Assembly (NCBI RefSeq): GCF_001676725.1
Contig: NZ_CP016172.1
Coordinates: 4,650,001 to 4,714,000, forward strand
Direction of reading: 5' to 3'
DNA length: 64,000 nt
From: Bordetella flabilis
Lineage (GTDB): Bacteria > Pseudomonadota > Gammaproteobacteria > Burkholderiales > Burkholderiaceae_B
Of the stretch, positions 1 through 8,422 are shown piece by piece. How positions within the stretch are numbered: position 1 is the stretch's first letter; each line of letters starts with the position of its first letter. Position numbers and translations under genes: made by a program. The notes under the pieces were generated by a model. It did not search any database. It was given only the letters and a program-made list of their open reading frames with translations, and was not told where the DNA came from.

Positions 1-387
1 CGAAAGGTCGATCTGGGGTTGAACGATGATCGAGGGATACTGGTCTTTCATCCGTTTCAGGAAGTCAGAAAACCAGGTCAGCGCGACCATCTCGGTCAAA
101 CCGACTTTCAGAACCCGGACAGGCGGATGACCTGAGCGCTTCAACTGGTCAAGCGCCTGGAGCTGTTCGAAAAGACGTTCACACTCCGCCTCGAGTTCCC
201 GGCCGAGCCGCGTCAGTTGGCTCTTCCGTCCTTCGCCTTCGAACAGCGGCCCCGCCGCGGCAGCCTCGACCTCCTGCAACCGCTTGGTCGCGGCGGATTG
301 CGTAATGTGCAGCTTTTCCGCCGCCTTGTTCAGCGTGCCCAGCCGCGCCACCCAGTAGAACGCCTGCAACTGCTTGATCGTAAGCAT
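1..387 (-). CDS. LysR-family regulator, N-terminal part (runs off left edge)
   Basis: The 129 visible codons encode the amino-terminal winged helix-turn-helix of a LysR-type regulator (MLTIKQLQAFYWVARLGTLN, then an AAEKLHITQSAATKRLQ recognition region at about residues 22-38) and the start of the effector domain. The gene begins one base after the stop of the LysR gene at 389-1297 (TGA-C-ATG), so the two are probably cotranscribed and translationally coupled. The carboxyl end lies outside the window, so effector and target cannot be named. Two different LysR genes in tandem is unusual and suggests both regulate the nearby amino acid or uptake genes; that is inference. Confidence 0.85.
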   Translation of the reverse strand, partial: MLTIKQLQAFYWVARLGTLNKAAEKLHITQSAATKRLQEVEAAAAGPLFEGEGRKSQLTRLGRELEAECERLFEQLQALDQLKRSGHPPVRVLKVGLTEMVALTWFSDFLKRMKDQYPSIIVQPQIDLS

Positions 388-388
388 G

Positions 389-1297
389 TCATCCCGCCTT
401 GCGCGGCGCGAGCGCCTTGTTGAAATCGCAGGTGCTCCGGGCAAGATCGGCAACAGTCGAGTGGAATTCCGTCATGGCGCCGATGTGCATGAGCAGCACG
501 TACTGCAAGCTCGGGGCGCCGATGGGGATCTTCAGTTCCCGAAGCAGGCCGGATGCCATGCCCTGCGCGGCAACCGCGCGTGGCAGGCTCGCAATGCCCA
601 GGCCCGCGGCACAGATCCCCGCGAGGGCGGCCAGGCTGTCGCTCTGGATCGAATTGGCCAGCTTGACGCCTCGCTCCACCAACCAATTCTCGGTCTGGGT
701 GCCGCCTCCCTGCGATCGTCCCTGCAGCAGCACGGTCTGCCGTTCGAACTCGGCCAGTTTCAGCGAACCAGGGAGCGGAGCGTCCACCGCGCAATACCAG
801 CCGCATTTGGCTACGCCTATCGGTAGGCGAACCATATTGTGGGAGCGGACTGACTCCATGATGACCGCCGCATCCAACTGCCCATCCTGCATCAACGCGT
901 GCAGGCCGACCGATGCGCCTACTTTCAAGTCCAGGCGCAGTCCGGGATAACGGGCCTTGAGCGCTGCGATGAAGGCTCCGAGCCAGGTGACGGCGGATAA
1001 CTCGGTGACTCCGAGCCTGAGCGTAGGCGCGAGCAGATCCGCGCCGCCGAAGCGGTCCAGCAGGTTCATCCGCTGCCGCAGGATTGCCCGCGCGTGCAGC
1101 AGGACCTCCTGCCCCTTCAATGTCAATCTCGCGGCGCGACGGTCACGGTTGAACAGCGGCTGTGCGAAGCCTTGTTCGAACTCATGGATCAAGCGCGAAA
1201 TGCCGGATTGGGACGTGCCGAGATTTCGCGCGGCCTTTTCAAAAGATCCCATGTCGGCGACGGCGACGAAGGCTTCGAGTTCCCGGAAAGTGGTCAT
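389..1297 (-). CDS. LysR-family transcriptional regulator
   Basis: A 302-residue LysR-type regulator. The helix-turn-helix lies at about residues 15-40 (FEKAARNLGTSQSGISRLIH), followed by a linker helix and a periplasmic-binding-protein-like effector domain from about residue 90; length is normal for the family. A GTG at 1309 gives four more residues, but the ATG at 1297 starts the usual MTTFRELEAF motif and is preferred. It is divergent from the aminotransferase at 1419 across about 120 bp, the classical arrangement in which a LysR protein controls its divergent neighbour. Effector unknown. Confidence 0.9.
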   Translation of the reverse strand: MTTFRELEAFVAVADMGSFEKAARNLGTSQSGISRLIHEFEQGFAQPLFNRDRRAARLTLKGQEVLLHARAILRQRMNLLDRFGGADLLAPTLRLGVTELSAVTWLGAFIAALKARYPGLRLDLKVGASVGLHALMQDGQLDAAVIMESVRSHNMVRLPIGVAKCGWYCAVDAPLPGSLKLAEFERQTVLLQGRSQGGGTQTENWLVERGVKLANSIQSDSLAALAGICAAGLGIASLPRAVAAQGMASGLLRELKIPIGAPSLQYVLLMHIGAMTEFHSTVADLARSTCDFNKALAPRKAG

Positions 1298-1418
1298 CCT
1301 GGGAAACACCCCATGTTTTCATACCCGAATGGAATTATCCCACATCAATAAATATCGCTTTTCAGAATTCTTTGCCCTGCGGACAATCCTCTGAACAGTC
1401 TTCGTGGAGCGGGCCACT

Positions 1419-2645
1419 ATGCCTACACAACCCCAGATCATTGCCGACCGGCTCGGCCACGTGCAACCATCCGCCAGTGTCGCGGCGAAAGCGCGTGCCG
1501 ACGCGATGCGCGCCGCCGGCAGGGACATCATGGACTTCACGCTAGGCGAGCCGGACTTTCCCACGCCCGCCCATATCGTCCGGGCAGGCATGGCCGCATT
1601 GGAAAGCGGCCACACGCGCTACACGGCGTCCGCGGGAACGCCGGCGCTGCGCAGGGCGATAGCGGGCAAGCTGAAACGCGAGAACGGCCTTGAATTCGGC
1701 ATGGACGAGATCGTCGTGGGCAGCGGCGCGAAGCATGTGATCTTCAACGCATTGATGGCCACGGTGAATGCAGGCGACGAGGTTATCGTCCCGGCACCGT
1801 ACTGGGTGTCCTACCCGGAGATGGTTCTGATCAACGGCGGTGTGCCCGTGGCAGTGCAATGCCCGGCCGCGGCAGGCTTCAAGCTGACCGGCGCGCAGTT
1901 GCAGGCGGCGATCACGGAAAGGACGCGATGGGTCATTCTCAATACGCCCAGCAATCCGACGGGCGCCGTCTACGATCGCGCCGAACTCCGCGAATTGGCG
2001 GACGTACTGCTTGGAAATCCGCACGTCAGTGTCCTGACGGATGAAATCTATGAACATTTTGTCTACGGAGATGCGCGGCATGCCTGCATCCTGGACATCG
2101 AGCCCGAACTTCGCTCGCGCACACTCCTGGTCAATGGGCTGTCGAAATCGCACGCGATGACGGGTTGGCGTATCGGCTATGGCTGCGGCCCTGCCGCGCT
2201 CATCAAGGCGATCACTTTGCTGATTACCCAGAGCACCACCTGCGCGACCGCTGCGGCCCAGGCCGCGGCGGTGGAAGCCCTGGAGGGTCCGCAGCAATGC
2301 GTCGGCGAGGCCGCCGCGCGCTTCCAAGAGCGCCGTGATTGCATCGTCAAGCGCCTGAACGCGATCGATGGTATTACCTGCGACAGCCCGGATGGCGCCT
2401 TCTATGTTTTTGCCTGCGTGGCGGGCCTCCTCGGCCGCCGGACGCCCCAGGGCCAGATCCTGAACACCGATGTCGACGTGGCGGATTTCCTGCGTGAGGA
2501 GGCTGGGGTCGTGGCGATCGATGGCAGTTCCTACGGAATGTCGCCTTTCCTGCGATTTTCCTTCGCCACGTCGATGAACGAGATCTATCGTGGTTGCAAC
2601 GGGATCGAGGCCGCGTGCGCCCGGCTCGCTTCGTCGAACCCCTGA
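1419..2645 (+). CDS. class I/II pyridoxal-phosphate aminotransferase
   Basis: A 408-residue fold-type I aminotransferase of the aspartate aminotransferase superfamily. Visible signatures are the NPTG loop at 179-182, DEIY at 208-211 (Asp binds the PLP ring nitrogen) and the Schiff-base lysine at about residue 243 in SKSHAMTGWR, followed by the substrate carboxylate-binding arginine region. A GTG at 1404 would add five residues, but GGAG at 1406-1409 is correctly spaced for the ATG at 1419. The amino donor could be aspartate, an aromatic amino acid or arginine; sequence alone does not decide. Divergent from a LysR gene that probably controls it. Confidence 0.93.
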   Translation: MPTQPQIIADRLGHVQPSASVAAKARADAMRAAGRDIMDFTLGEPDFPTPAHIVRAGMAALESGHTRYTASAGTPALRRAIAGKLKRENGLEFGMDEIVVGSGAKHVIFNALMATVNAGDEVIVPAPYWVSYPEMVLINGGVPVAVQCPAAAGFKLTGAQLQAAITERTRWVILNTPSNPTGAVYDRAELRELADVLLGNPHVSVLTDEIYEHFVYGDARHACILDIEPELRSRTLLVNGLSKSHAMTGWRIGYGCGPAALIKAITLLITQSTTCATAAAQAAAVEALEGPQQCVGEAAARFQERRDCIVKRLNAIDGITCDSPDGAFYVFACVAGLLGRRTPQGQILNTDVDVADFLREEAGVVAIDGSSYGMSPFLRFSFATSMNEIYRGCNGIEAACARLASSNP

Positions 2646-2728
2646 GCTTGCAATGATGGAATCAAAATGAGCTACGCATGTGCCGCCCGGTCGCATCCCG
2701 CCGTCAGCCGACCAGACCTGCGCGCTCT

Positions 2729-3682
2729 TCAACTATTCATCCGAGGAGTACCTGCCCCGGGGCACTCGGACTGACGGTGGGAAACCAGCGGCTTTCCCGG
2801 TACGGGCATGGTTACCCGGAATATCTGCGCGCTCTCCGACTCCGTGATGAACAGGTCTGCGTTGTCCGGCCCACCGTAGGCGATATTGGTGGAAAGCGCG
2901 CCGCCAGGCGTCCTGGCGCGCAGCAGCGGCTCTCCCCGGACGTCGAAAAGCCATACCGATCCCAATCCTGCATGCGCGACCGCAAGGCCACCCGCTGCAT
3001 TCAATGCCAGGCCATCGGGCCCGAGGCCGCCCATGAGCTGCAGGAACACGCCGACTTTCGTAACGCCGTTGTCCGATAACGGGATTCTCCAGATGGCGTT
3101 TGCCCGTGTGACCGCAACGAGCAGGCAATGCTCCTGGAGGTCCATGACGACGCCATTGGGACTTGGCAGATTCGACAAAAGGCAGTCGAGTCGACCATCT
3201 GGCGCCAGGCGGAACAGGCGGCCGGATGGATCATGAAGCCCGGTCATGCCTTGATCGGTGAAATAAAGATCGCCATTCCGGGCGAAGAACAAATCGTTGA
3301 CGCCCTTGAAGCGCTCCAGCCCCGCGCGCGGCAGGTAGGGTTTCACGGCCCGGGACCCCGGCTCGTGCACCATGATCCCGTGCTTGTAGTCCGCGATGAA
3401 CACCAGTCCATCGTCGCGGATCTTCAGGCCATTCGGCCAACCGTCGTATTCGACCGCGACCGAGAAACTGCCTGATGCGTCGACATTGAGGATTCTTCCA
3501 TTGACGATGTCCACGCACCACAGAACGCCGGCGCGATCGAACGAGGGGCCTTCAAGAAAACTCGAGGCGCCGAGACCGGCTGGCTGCCCTTTATTCCATT
3601 CACTGCCGGCCGCCGCCGTACGCAACCCATCGGGGTACCGGGCGAAGACCTCGGCGTCGACCGTCGGCGGCGGCTGGAACAT
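2729..3682 (-). CDS. SMP-30/gluconolactonase-family beta-propeller hydrolase
   Basis: A 317-residue protein of the SMP-30/gluconolactonase/LRE family, normally a six-bladed propeller using a divalent metal to open sugar lactones. Typical pieces are EGPSFDRAGVLWCVDI near residue 44 (first metal-ligand Glu), WPNGLKI, FKGVNDLFF/GDLYFTDQG, SPNGVV and GPDGLALNAAGGLAVA. No signal peptide is evident. It lies 23 bp downstream of a Bug-type binding protein on the same strand, so uptake of a carboxylate or sugar acid and lactone hydrolysis may be linked. The substrate is not identifiable. Confidence 0.88.
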   Translation of the reverse strand: MFQPPPTVDAEVFARYPDGLRTAAAGSEWNKGQPAGLGASSFLEGPSFDRAGVLWCVDIVNGRILNVDASGSFSVAVEYDGWPNGLKIRDDGLVFIADYKHGIMVHEPGSRAVKPYLPRAGLERFKGVNDLFFARNGDLYFTDQGMTGLHDPSGRLFRLAPDGRLDCLLSNLPSPNGVVMDLQEHCLLVAVTRANAIWRIPLSDNGVTKVGVFLQLMGGLGPDGLALNAAGGLAVAHAGLGSVWLFDVRGEPLLRARTPGGALSTNIAYGGPDNADLFITESESAQIFRVTMPVPGKPLVSHRQSECPGAGTPRMNS

Positions 3683-3705
3683 GGATACGGCCCCGGATCG
3701 GCAAG

Positions 3706-4692
3706 CTAGCTGTTCGCCAGTTCCGCAGGACCAAGCAGATCGGCCGCCCAGGTCCTGGTCCGATCGAAGGATTCGCGCATGTAGACCACGGTTTGTTCGG
3801 GATCGAGCGGCGCCGAGATGGCGCCAAGCTGGTTGCGCAGCTTCGCTTGCACGTCCGGCATCCGGACCACTTCACCCAGGCTCTTGCTGAGCGCCTGAGC
3901 CCGCTCCTTATCCATCCCCTTCGGGGCCACCATGACGAAAAAATCGTCGACCACCATGCCGGGCACCGACTCGTTCACGGTGGGCACATCGGGGAACAGC
4001 GGCGACCGCTCAGCGTTGGACACACCGAGGATCTTCACCTTGCCGGAATCGAGCGTCGCGCGGGTTCCCGCGAGATTCTCGAACTTCGCGTCGATGAAAC
4101 CGCCCATCAGATCCTGATTCGCAGGCGCGGAGCCCTTGTAATGCACGACGATGACATCCAGGTTTGCCGCCTTGGCCAGATAGGCGGCCGCCAGGTGGCT
4201 GGATGACCCTTGCCCCACCGTCCCGATCCTTACTTTCTTGGGATTCGCGCGGCAGTACTCGATGAACTCTGGCACATTGGAAACCGGCAGCTGCTTGCTG
4301 GCCAGGAATAGGTAGGTGTTGACCGAGAGCCTCGCCAAAGGCGTGAAGTCGGTCACCGGGTCCAGCTTCTGGACGTCGGGATACACCGCGGGTGCGGTGA
4401 CGAGCATGGACGAGCTCAGGTAAAGCACCCTGCCATCCGCGGCCTGGCGTTTCACGTAATTGCTGGCGATCAGTCCGCCAGCGCCCGGACGTGCTTCGAC
4501 GATAATCGTCTCGTTGATCTTTCCGCCCAGCTTTTCCGCCACGATGCGTGCGATCGCGTCGGCGCCGCCTCCCGGGGGCCCCGGGATGATGATGCTGACC
4601 GGTGCCGAATTGGCCTGTACGCGCCCGAAAGAGGTCCCCGCCACGAGGACACCACCGTAGCCCAGCTTCAGAATGCCGCGACGTGAAATCAT
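3706..4692 (-). CDS. Bug/TctC-family periplasmic solute-binding protein
   Basis: A 328-residue tripartite tricarboxylate transporter receptor of the Bug family, the large Bordetella group of orphan binding proteins. The first 28 residues form an export signal with a twin-arginine-like MISRRGILKL start and a hydrophobic stretch, which differs from the Sec signals of the other two Bug proteins in this window. The mature part shows IIIPGPPGGGADAIARIVAE, the ligand-binding loop, then ARPGAGGLIASN. A GGGGGG tract before the ATG may act as ribosome site. No TctA/TctB membrane partners are nearby. The ligand is unknown. Confidence 0.92.
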   Translation of the reverse strand: MISRRGILKLGYGGVLVAGTSFGRVQANSAPVSIIIPGPPGGGADAIARIVAEKLGGKINETIIVEARPGAGGLIASNYVKRQAADGRVLYLSSSMLVTAPAVYPDVQKLDPVTDFTPLARLSVNTYLFLASKQLPVSNVPEFIEYCRANPKKVRIGTVGQGSSSHLAAAYLAKAANLDVIVVHYKGSAPANQDLMGGFIDAKFENLAGTRATLDSGKVKILGVSNAERSPLFPDVPTVNESVPGMVVDDFFVMVAPKGMDKERAQALSKSLGEVVRMPDVQAKLRNQLGAISAPLDPEQTVVYMRESFDRTRTWAADLLGPAELANS

Positions 4693-5105
4693 TGCGCCCC
4701 CCGTTTTCTTTCATTGGATACGGGCAGTTTATCGGCGCCACAAACGATAGAAAACTGAATTTTCCCGCCGCCAATTATTCCTGGTTGGTATCCATCGCTC
4801 GTGTTTACCCTGCCTTTCATCCTGGGTCCGGGAGGGGGCTGTCCGGGTCAAACGGAGCCGCGGCTGCTTCATTCGTTGACGCGCCTCGCTGGACGTCTTC
4901 CAGCGCGCGATAGCCATCGCTAAGATCGCCATCGACATAGAGGGCGACATATACCCCTTGGACCTGGACGCCATCACCGCTGTCGGTGCATCCGTTTCCT
5001 GGGAAGGGCGCTGGCAGGTCCCGAGCAGCGCCGCGAGACCGGCTACTCGCATATTGATTCTCTTTCTTGCGCCTGTGGCGGTTCGGCAATGAAGGGCGGT
5101 CCGCC
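4693..5105. other. 413-bp intergenic region with a possible gene relic
   Basis: No intact gene is convincing. Reading leftwards, 4817-5089 ends in a protein-like stretch (GVYVALYVDGDLSDGYRALE, then an acidic, proline-rich end), while a start with an upstream purine-rich site exists in a different frame at 5052. A small exported-protein gene broken by a frameshift near 4990 would explain both, but I recognise no family. The bases next to 4692 are AT-rich and should hold the promoter of the Bug gene. Confidence 0.3.
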
Positions 5106-6086
5106 CTAGTGGGAAGAGGCCAGGGCCTGGGTCAGGCCGCGCTCGAATACATCGCGGGGCAGCTTGCGGCCTATGAAGACAATCCGGCTTTCGCGCGCCT
5201 CACCGGGCTTCCATGGCGTTCCTGGCTCCGAACCCACCATCATGTGCACGCCCTGCAACACGATGCGCCGGTTCGAGCCCTTCACCGAAAGCACGCCCTT
5301 GTAGCGCAGGAGGTCGCCGCCGTAGACCTGGACGATGCCGCCGAAGAACTCCTCCAGCAACAAGGGATCGAAGGGTTTTCGGGAGTGGAAGACGAAGCTG
5401 CCGACATCGTCATCGTGGTCGTGGTCCGTGTCGGTGAGGAACGTGGGTTCGATTTCGAGCACGGCGTTCAAATTGAAGCCGCGGATGTCCAGGATTTCAT
5501 CGATCGCCGTCTTGCCGAAATTGACCCGCGAGAGCGGCGCCCTCGGATTCATGCGCCGCAGGCGCTGCTCCAGGTGTTCCAGTTCCCGTGGTTCGACCAG
5601 GTCGGTCTTGGATATCAGAATGCGATCCGCGAAACCGACCTGTTCCTGGGCCTCGTGGTGCTCGTCCAGTTGGCCGGGCGCGTGCCTGGCATCGACGACC
5701 GTGACGATCGCGTCCAGCAGATAGGCCTCTGCAATCTCGTCGTCCACGAAGAAGGTCTGCGCGACAGGGGCGGGGTCGGCCAATCCGGTGGTTTCGATGA
5801 TGACGCGTTCGAACCTCGCCTCGCCGGCCGCCTGTCGTCGCGCCAGGTCGCCCAGGATGCGTACGAGATCGCCGCGCACGGTGCAGCAGATGCAGCCGTT
5901 GTTCATCTCGATGATCTGCTCGTCGGCCTCCTGGACCAGCAGATCGTTGTCGATGCCGGTTTCGCCGAACTCATTTTCGATCACGGCGATACGATGACCG
6001 TGCTTCTCCTGCAGGATGCGGTTGAGCAGCGTTGTTTTGCCGCTGCCCAGAAATCCGGTGAGGATGGTGACTGGAATCTGCGCCAT
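5106..6086 (-). CDS. COG0523 (CobW/G3E family) metal-chaperone GTPase
   Basis: A 326-residue G3E-family GTPase. The Walker A motif GFLGSGKTTLL is at 11-21, the family's metal-binding CICC at 65-68, Walker B-like ETTGLADPAP near 93, and the guanine-specificity motif SKTD near 162. A histidine/aspartate-rich loop (TDHDHDDD) lies near residue 226 and the CobW C-terminal domain follows. GAGG stands at the right distance before the ATG at 6086; the frame stays open far upstream but only from lack of stops. Its place beside znuABC and a zur remnant points to zinc delivery under zinc limitation rather than cobalamin synthesis; that is inference from context. Confidence 0.92.
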   Translation of the reverse strand: MAQIPVTILTGFLGSGKTTLLNRILQEKHGHRIAVIENEFGETGIDNDLLVQEADEQIIEMNNGCICCTVRGDLVRILGDLARRQAAGEARFERVIIETTGLADPAPVAQTFFVDDEIAEAYLLDAIVTVVDARHAPGQLDEHHEAQEQVGFADRILISKTDLVEPRELEHLEQRLRRMNPRAPLSRVNFGKTAIDEILDIRGFNLNAVLEIEPTFLTDTDHDHDDDVGSFVFHSRKPFDPLLLEEFFGGIVQVYGGDLLRYKGVLSVKGSNRRIVLQGVHMMVGSEPGTPWKPGEARESRIVFIGRKLPRDVFERGLTQALASSH

Positions 6087-6237
6087 GATGGGGACCTCGA
6101 AATGTTCAGGTTCAAAGTGGGACGGCGGCGCCGGCAACGATGTCGCGGCGTGCGGCGGCACATGTCTCCGCCAAGTAGGGGCGCGCGGCGGCCCGGCGCC
6201 TTCAGCGGTTTTGCATGTCGTGCATTGCGTGCACCGG

Positions 6238-6486
6238 GCACATGCCACCTTGGTCCACAAGCTGGACAGCCTCAATGCCTTTGTTGCCTGCACGCACCCG
6301 CATCCGCACACCCATGGCCTGGCCGCCTTCGCCATCTGCACGAACTGCGGAAAGGCAGAGGAAATCGCCGACCCGGCGATAGAAAAGCGGCTGCAAGGCT
6401 GGTCAAGAAACCATGCCTTCACATTGGAATCGGCAATCATCGAGATGCGCGGCACCTGTGCACAATGTTCCCCTGGCGATGCGTAA
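6238..6486 (+). pseudogene. zur: zur remnant: C-terminal half of a Fur-family zinc regulator
   Basis: The frame ending at 6486 encodes the dimerisation/metal-binding half of a Zur-type Fur protein: VHKLDSLNAFVAC, a histidine cluster (THPHPHTHG), then two CxxC pairs (CTNC and CAQC) that build the structural zinc site. The amino-terminal winged helix that should precede VHKLDSLNAF (about 80-90 residues) is absent. Only about 150 bp separate this point from the start of the divergent GTPase gene, too little to hold it, and the frame upstream has no Fur-like sequence. A GTG a few codons upstream could still start a short protein. I read it as a 5'-deleted zur; a working copy would have to be elsewhere. 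Confidence 0.75.
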
Positions 6487-6635
6487 CGCCACCGTTCCAC
6501 GACATCGCCGTCGCACGCCGGCATGGCGGCCAGGCGCCCTGCCGGCGGCACGATGCTGGACCCATGTTTGCTGTATTGGCGCACCCATCGATATGAGGCC
6601 GGTGAGGCATCGCCTTGCGCGCCACTCCGGTATGC

Positions 6636-7532
6636 CTACCGGGATATTGCCTTGACGATCTGGTCGGTATTGAAGCGCATCAACTGCTCATAGGTCGGCA
6701 CGGGCCCGTTCGATTCCGACAGCGCCTCGGGATACAGTTCGCCGCCGGGCTTGGCCCCCGTAGCCTGGGCAATCTGCCTGACCAGCCTGGGGTCGTTGGA
6801 ATTCTCGATGAAATAGGTCCGCACCCGATCGGCCTTGATCTGGTCGATGAGTTTCGCGACGTCGGCGGCGGAAGCCTCGGTTTCCGTGGAAAGTCCTTGT
6901 GGGGCGAGAAACTGCACGCCGTATTCCTTGCCGTAGTAGCCAAAGGCATCGTGACTGGTGAGCACTTTGCGTTCTTGGACGGGGACAGCGGCAATCTCGG
7001 CACGGATCGAGGCATCGAGCGCCGTCAACCGTTCCTTGTAGGCGGCCGCGTTCTTCCTGAAGGCGGCGGCATCGTCAGGGTCGGCTTTCGCCAGCGCCTT
7101 CTCGATGTTGTCGATCCAGACCAGCACATTCGGGATGCTGTTCCAGACATGAGGATCCGTCAGCGTCCGGCCGTCCTCTTCGAAAGTATGCGTCTGGATA
7201 CCCTCGGAAACGACGACGGGCGGGATACTGGCGCCCGCCGCCTTGGTCAACCGCTGGAACCAGGTTTCCAGTCCTTCGCCACTGATGAAGGTGACCGCCG
7301 CCTGGCCCACTGCCCTGGCGTCAGTGGGCGAAGGTTCGAAGTCGTGAGGGTCGCCGTTCGGCGGCACCAGGCTCCTGACGGCAACGTGGTCGCCGCCCAC
7401 GTTCTTGACGACGTCCGCCAGCACGCTGAAACTCGCCACGACATTGAGGGTTCTGGCTGCCGCCGGGTTCACCGCGCCCAGGCAGAGCACGACGCCGCCC
7501 GCCATCAGGCGCAAAAGGGTTTTGAAACGCAT
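6636..7532 (-). CDS. znuA: zinc ABC transporter substrate-binding protein
   Basis: A 298-residue cluster A-I metal-binding lipocalin-unrelated receptor with a Sec signal peptide (about residues 1-26, cleaved near AAARTL). Metal ligands expected from the family are visible: His63 in GDPHDFEPSP, His128 in DPHVWNS and His194 in TSHDAFGYYG; three histidines favour zinc over manganese. The long histidine-rich loop of enterobacterial ZnuA is missing, leaving only short QTHTFEEDGR, so the acquisition loop is reduced. It is the last gene of the znuC-znuB-znuA operon, 17 bp after znuB, under the Zur box at 9364. Confidence 0.93.
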   Translation of the reverse strand: MRFKTLLRLMAGGVVLCLGAVNPAAARTLNVVASFSVLADVVKNVGGDHVAVRSLVPPNGDPHDFEPSPTDARAVGQAAVTFISGEGLETWFQRLTKAAGASIPPVVVSEGIQTHTFEEDGRTLTDPHVWNSIPNVLVWIDNIEKALAKADPDDAAAFRKNAAAYKERLTALDASIRAEIAAVPVQERKVLTSHDAFGYYGKEYGVQFLAPQGLSTETEASAADVAKLIDQIKADRVRTYFIENSNDPRLVRQIAQATGAKPGGELYPEALSESNGPVPTYEQLMRFNTDQIVKAISR

Positions 7533-7549
7533 GCACGCCTCTCTTTGAG

Positions 7550-8422
7550 TTAGCCCGCAAGGTGGGGCCGCTTGAATCGCCGCAGGAGAACGCCGGAGGG
7601 CGCAGCCAGCAGCGACAAAAGATATAGGGCAGTGGCCACCAGGATGATCGTGGGTCCTGATGCCAACTCCAGGTGATAGGAAATCAACAGCCCCACGAAA
7701 CCGGAAAAGGCCGCCACGCACGCCGCAATGACGGCCATCCCGAGCAGTGTCCGGCCCCACAGTTGCGCGACGGCGGCCGGCAGCATCATCATGCCGACCG
7801 ACATCAAGGTCCCGAGTGTCTGGAACCCGGCCACGAGGTTGATTACCAGCAGGAACAGGAACAGCAGGTGGTACAGCGCGCCGCGGCCCCGGACCGAGCG
7901 CAGGAACGACGGGTCGAAACACTCCGCGACCAAGGGGCGGTAGATCAAGGCCAAAGCGATCAGCGTGAACGACGTGATTCCCCCGACCATGAAGATGGCC
8001 TGGTGATCTATCGACAGGATCGTGCCGAACAGCACATGCAGCAAATCGATGTTCGATCCCCGCAGCGAGACGATCAGTACGCCCAGCGCCAGGGAGGCGA
8101 GGTAGAACGTGGCAAAGCTGGCATCTTCCTTCAGCGGGGTCCCGCGGCTCACCATGCCGGACAGCAGCGCCACGCTCAGCCCTGCGATGACGCCGCCTAC
8201 CCCCATCGCGAACAGCGACAATCCGCCCGACACAAGAAACCCTATCGCCGCGCCGGGCAGGACGGCGTGGCTCATTGCATCGCCGACCAGGCTCATCCGG
8301 CGCAGCATCAGGATCACGCCGACCGGCCCAGCGCCAAGACCAAGCGAAATGGACGCGAGCAATGCCCGGCGCATGAAGCCGTACTCGACGAAGGGAAGCG
8401 CGAGGGCTGAATAAAGACTCAT
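7550..8422 (-). CDS. znuB: zinc ABC transporter permease
   Basis: A 290-residue integral membrane protein of the ABC-3 family with about eight hydrophobic helices. Family marks include the loop RRMSLVGDAMSHAVLPGAAIGF near residues 41-62, which contacts the ATPase, and the strongly hydrophobic segment around FGTILSIDHQAIF. It pairs with ZnuC, whose stop codon overlaps its start (ATGA at 8419-8422), implying translational coupling and equimolar assembly in the inner membrane. Confidence 0.93.
   Translation of the reverse strand: MSLYSALALPFVEYGFMRRALLASISLGLGAGPVGVILMLRRMSLVGDAMSHAVLPGAAIGFLVSGGLSLFAMGVGGVIAGLSVALLSGMVSRGTPLKEDASFATFYLASLALGVLIVSLRGSNIDLLHVLFGTILSIDHQAIFMVGGITSFTLIALALIYRPLVAECFDPSFLRSVRGRGALYHLLFLFLLVINLVAGFQTLGTLMSVGMMMLPAAVAQLWGRTLLGMAVIAACVAAFSGFVGLLISYHLELASGPTIILVATALYLLSLLAAPSGVLLRRFKRPHLAG

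Noticed and set aside
6084..6584. 492-codon extension of the COG0523 GTPase frame
   Set aside because: The frame is open upstream only by lack of stops; GAGG spacing and homology fix the start at 6086.
5067..6596. 509-codon plus-strand frame over the GTPase gene
   Set aside because: Shadow of the minus-strand gene; composition and lack of any recognisable motif.
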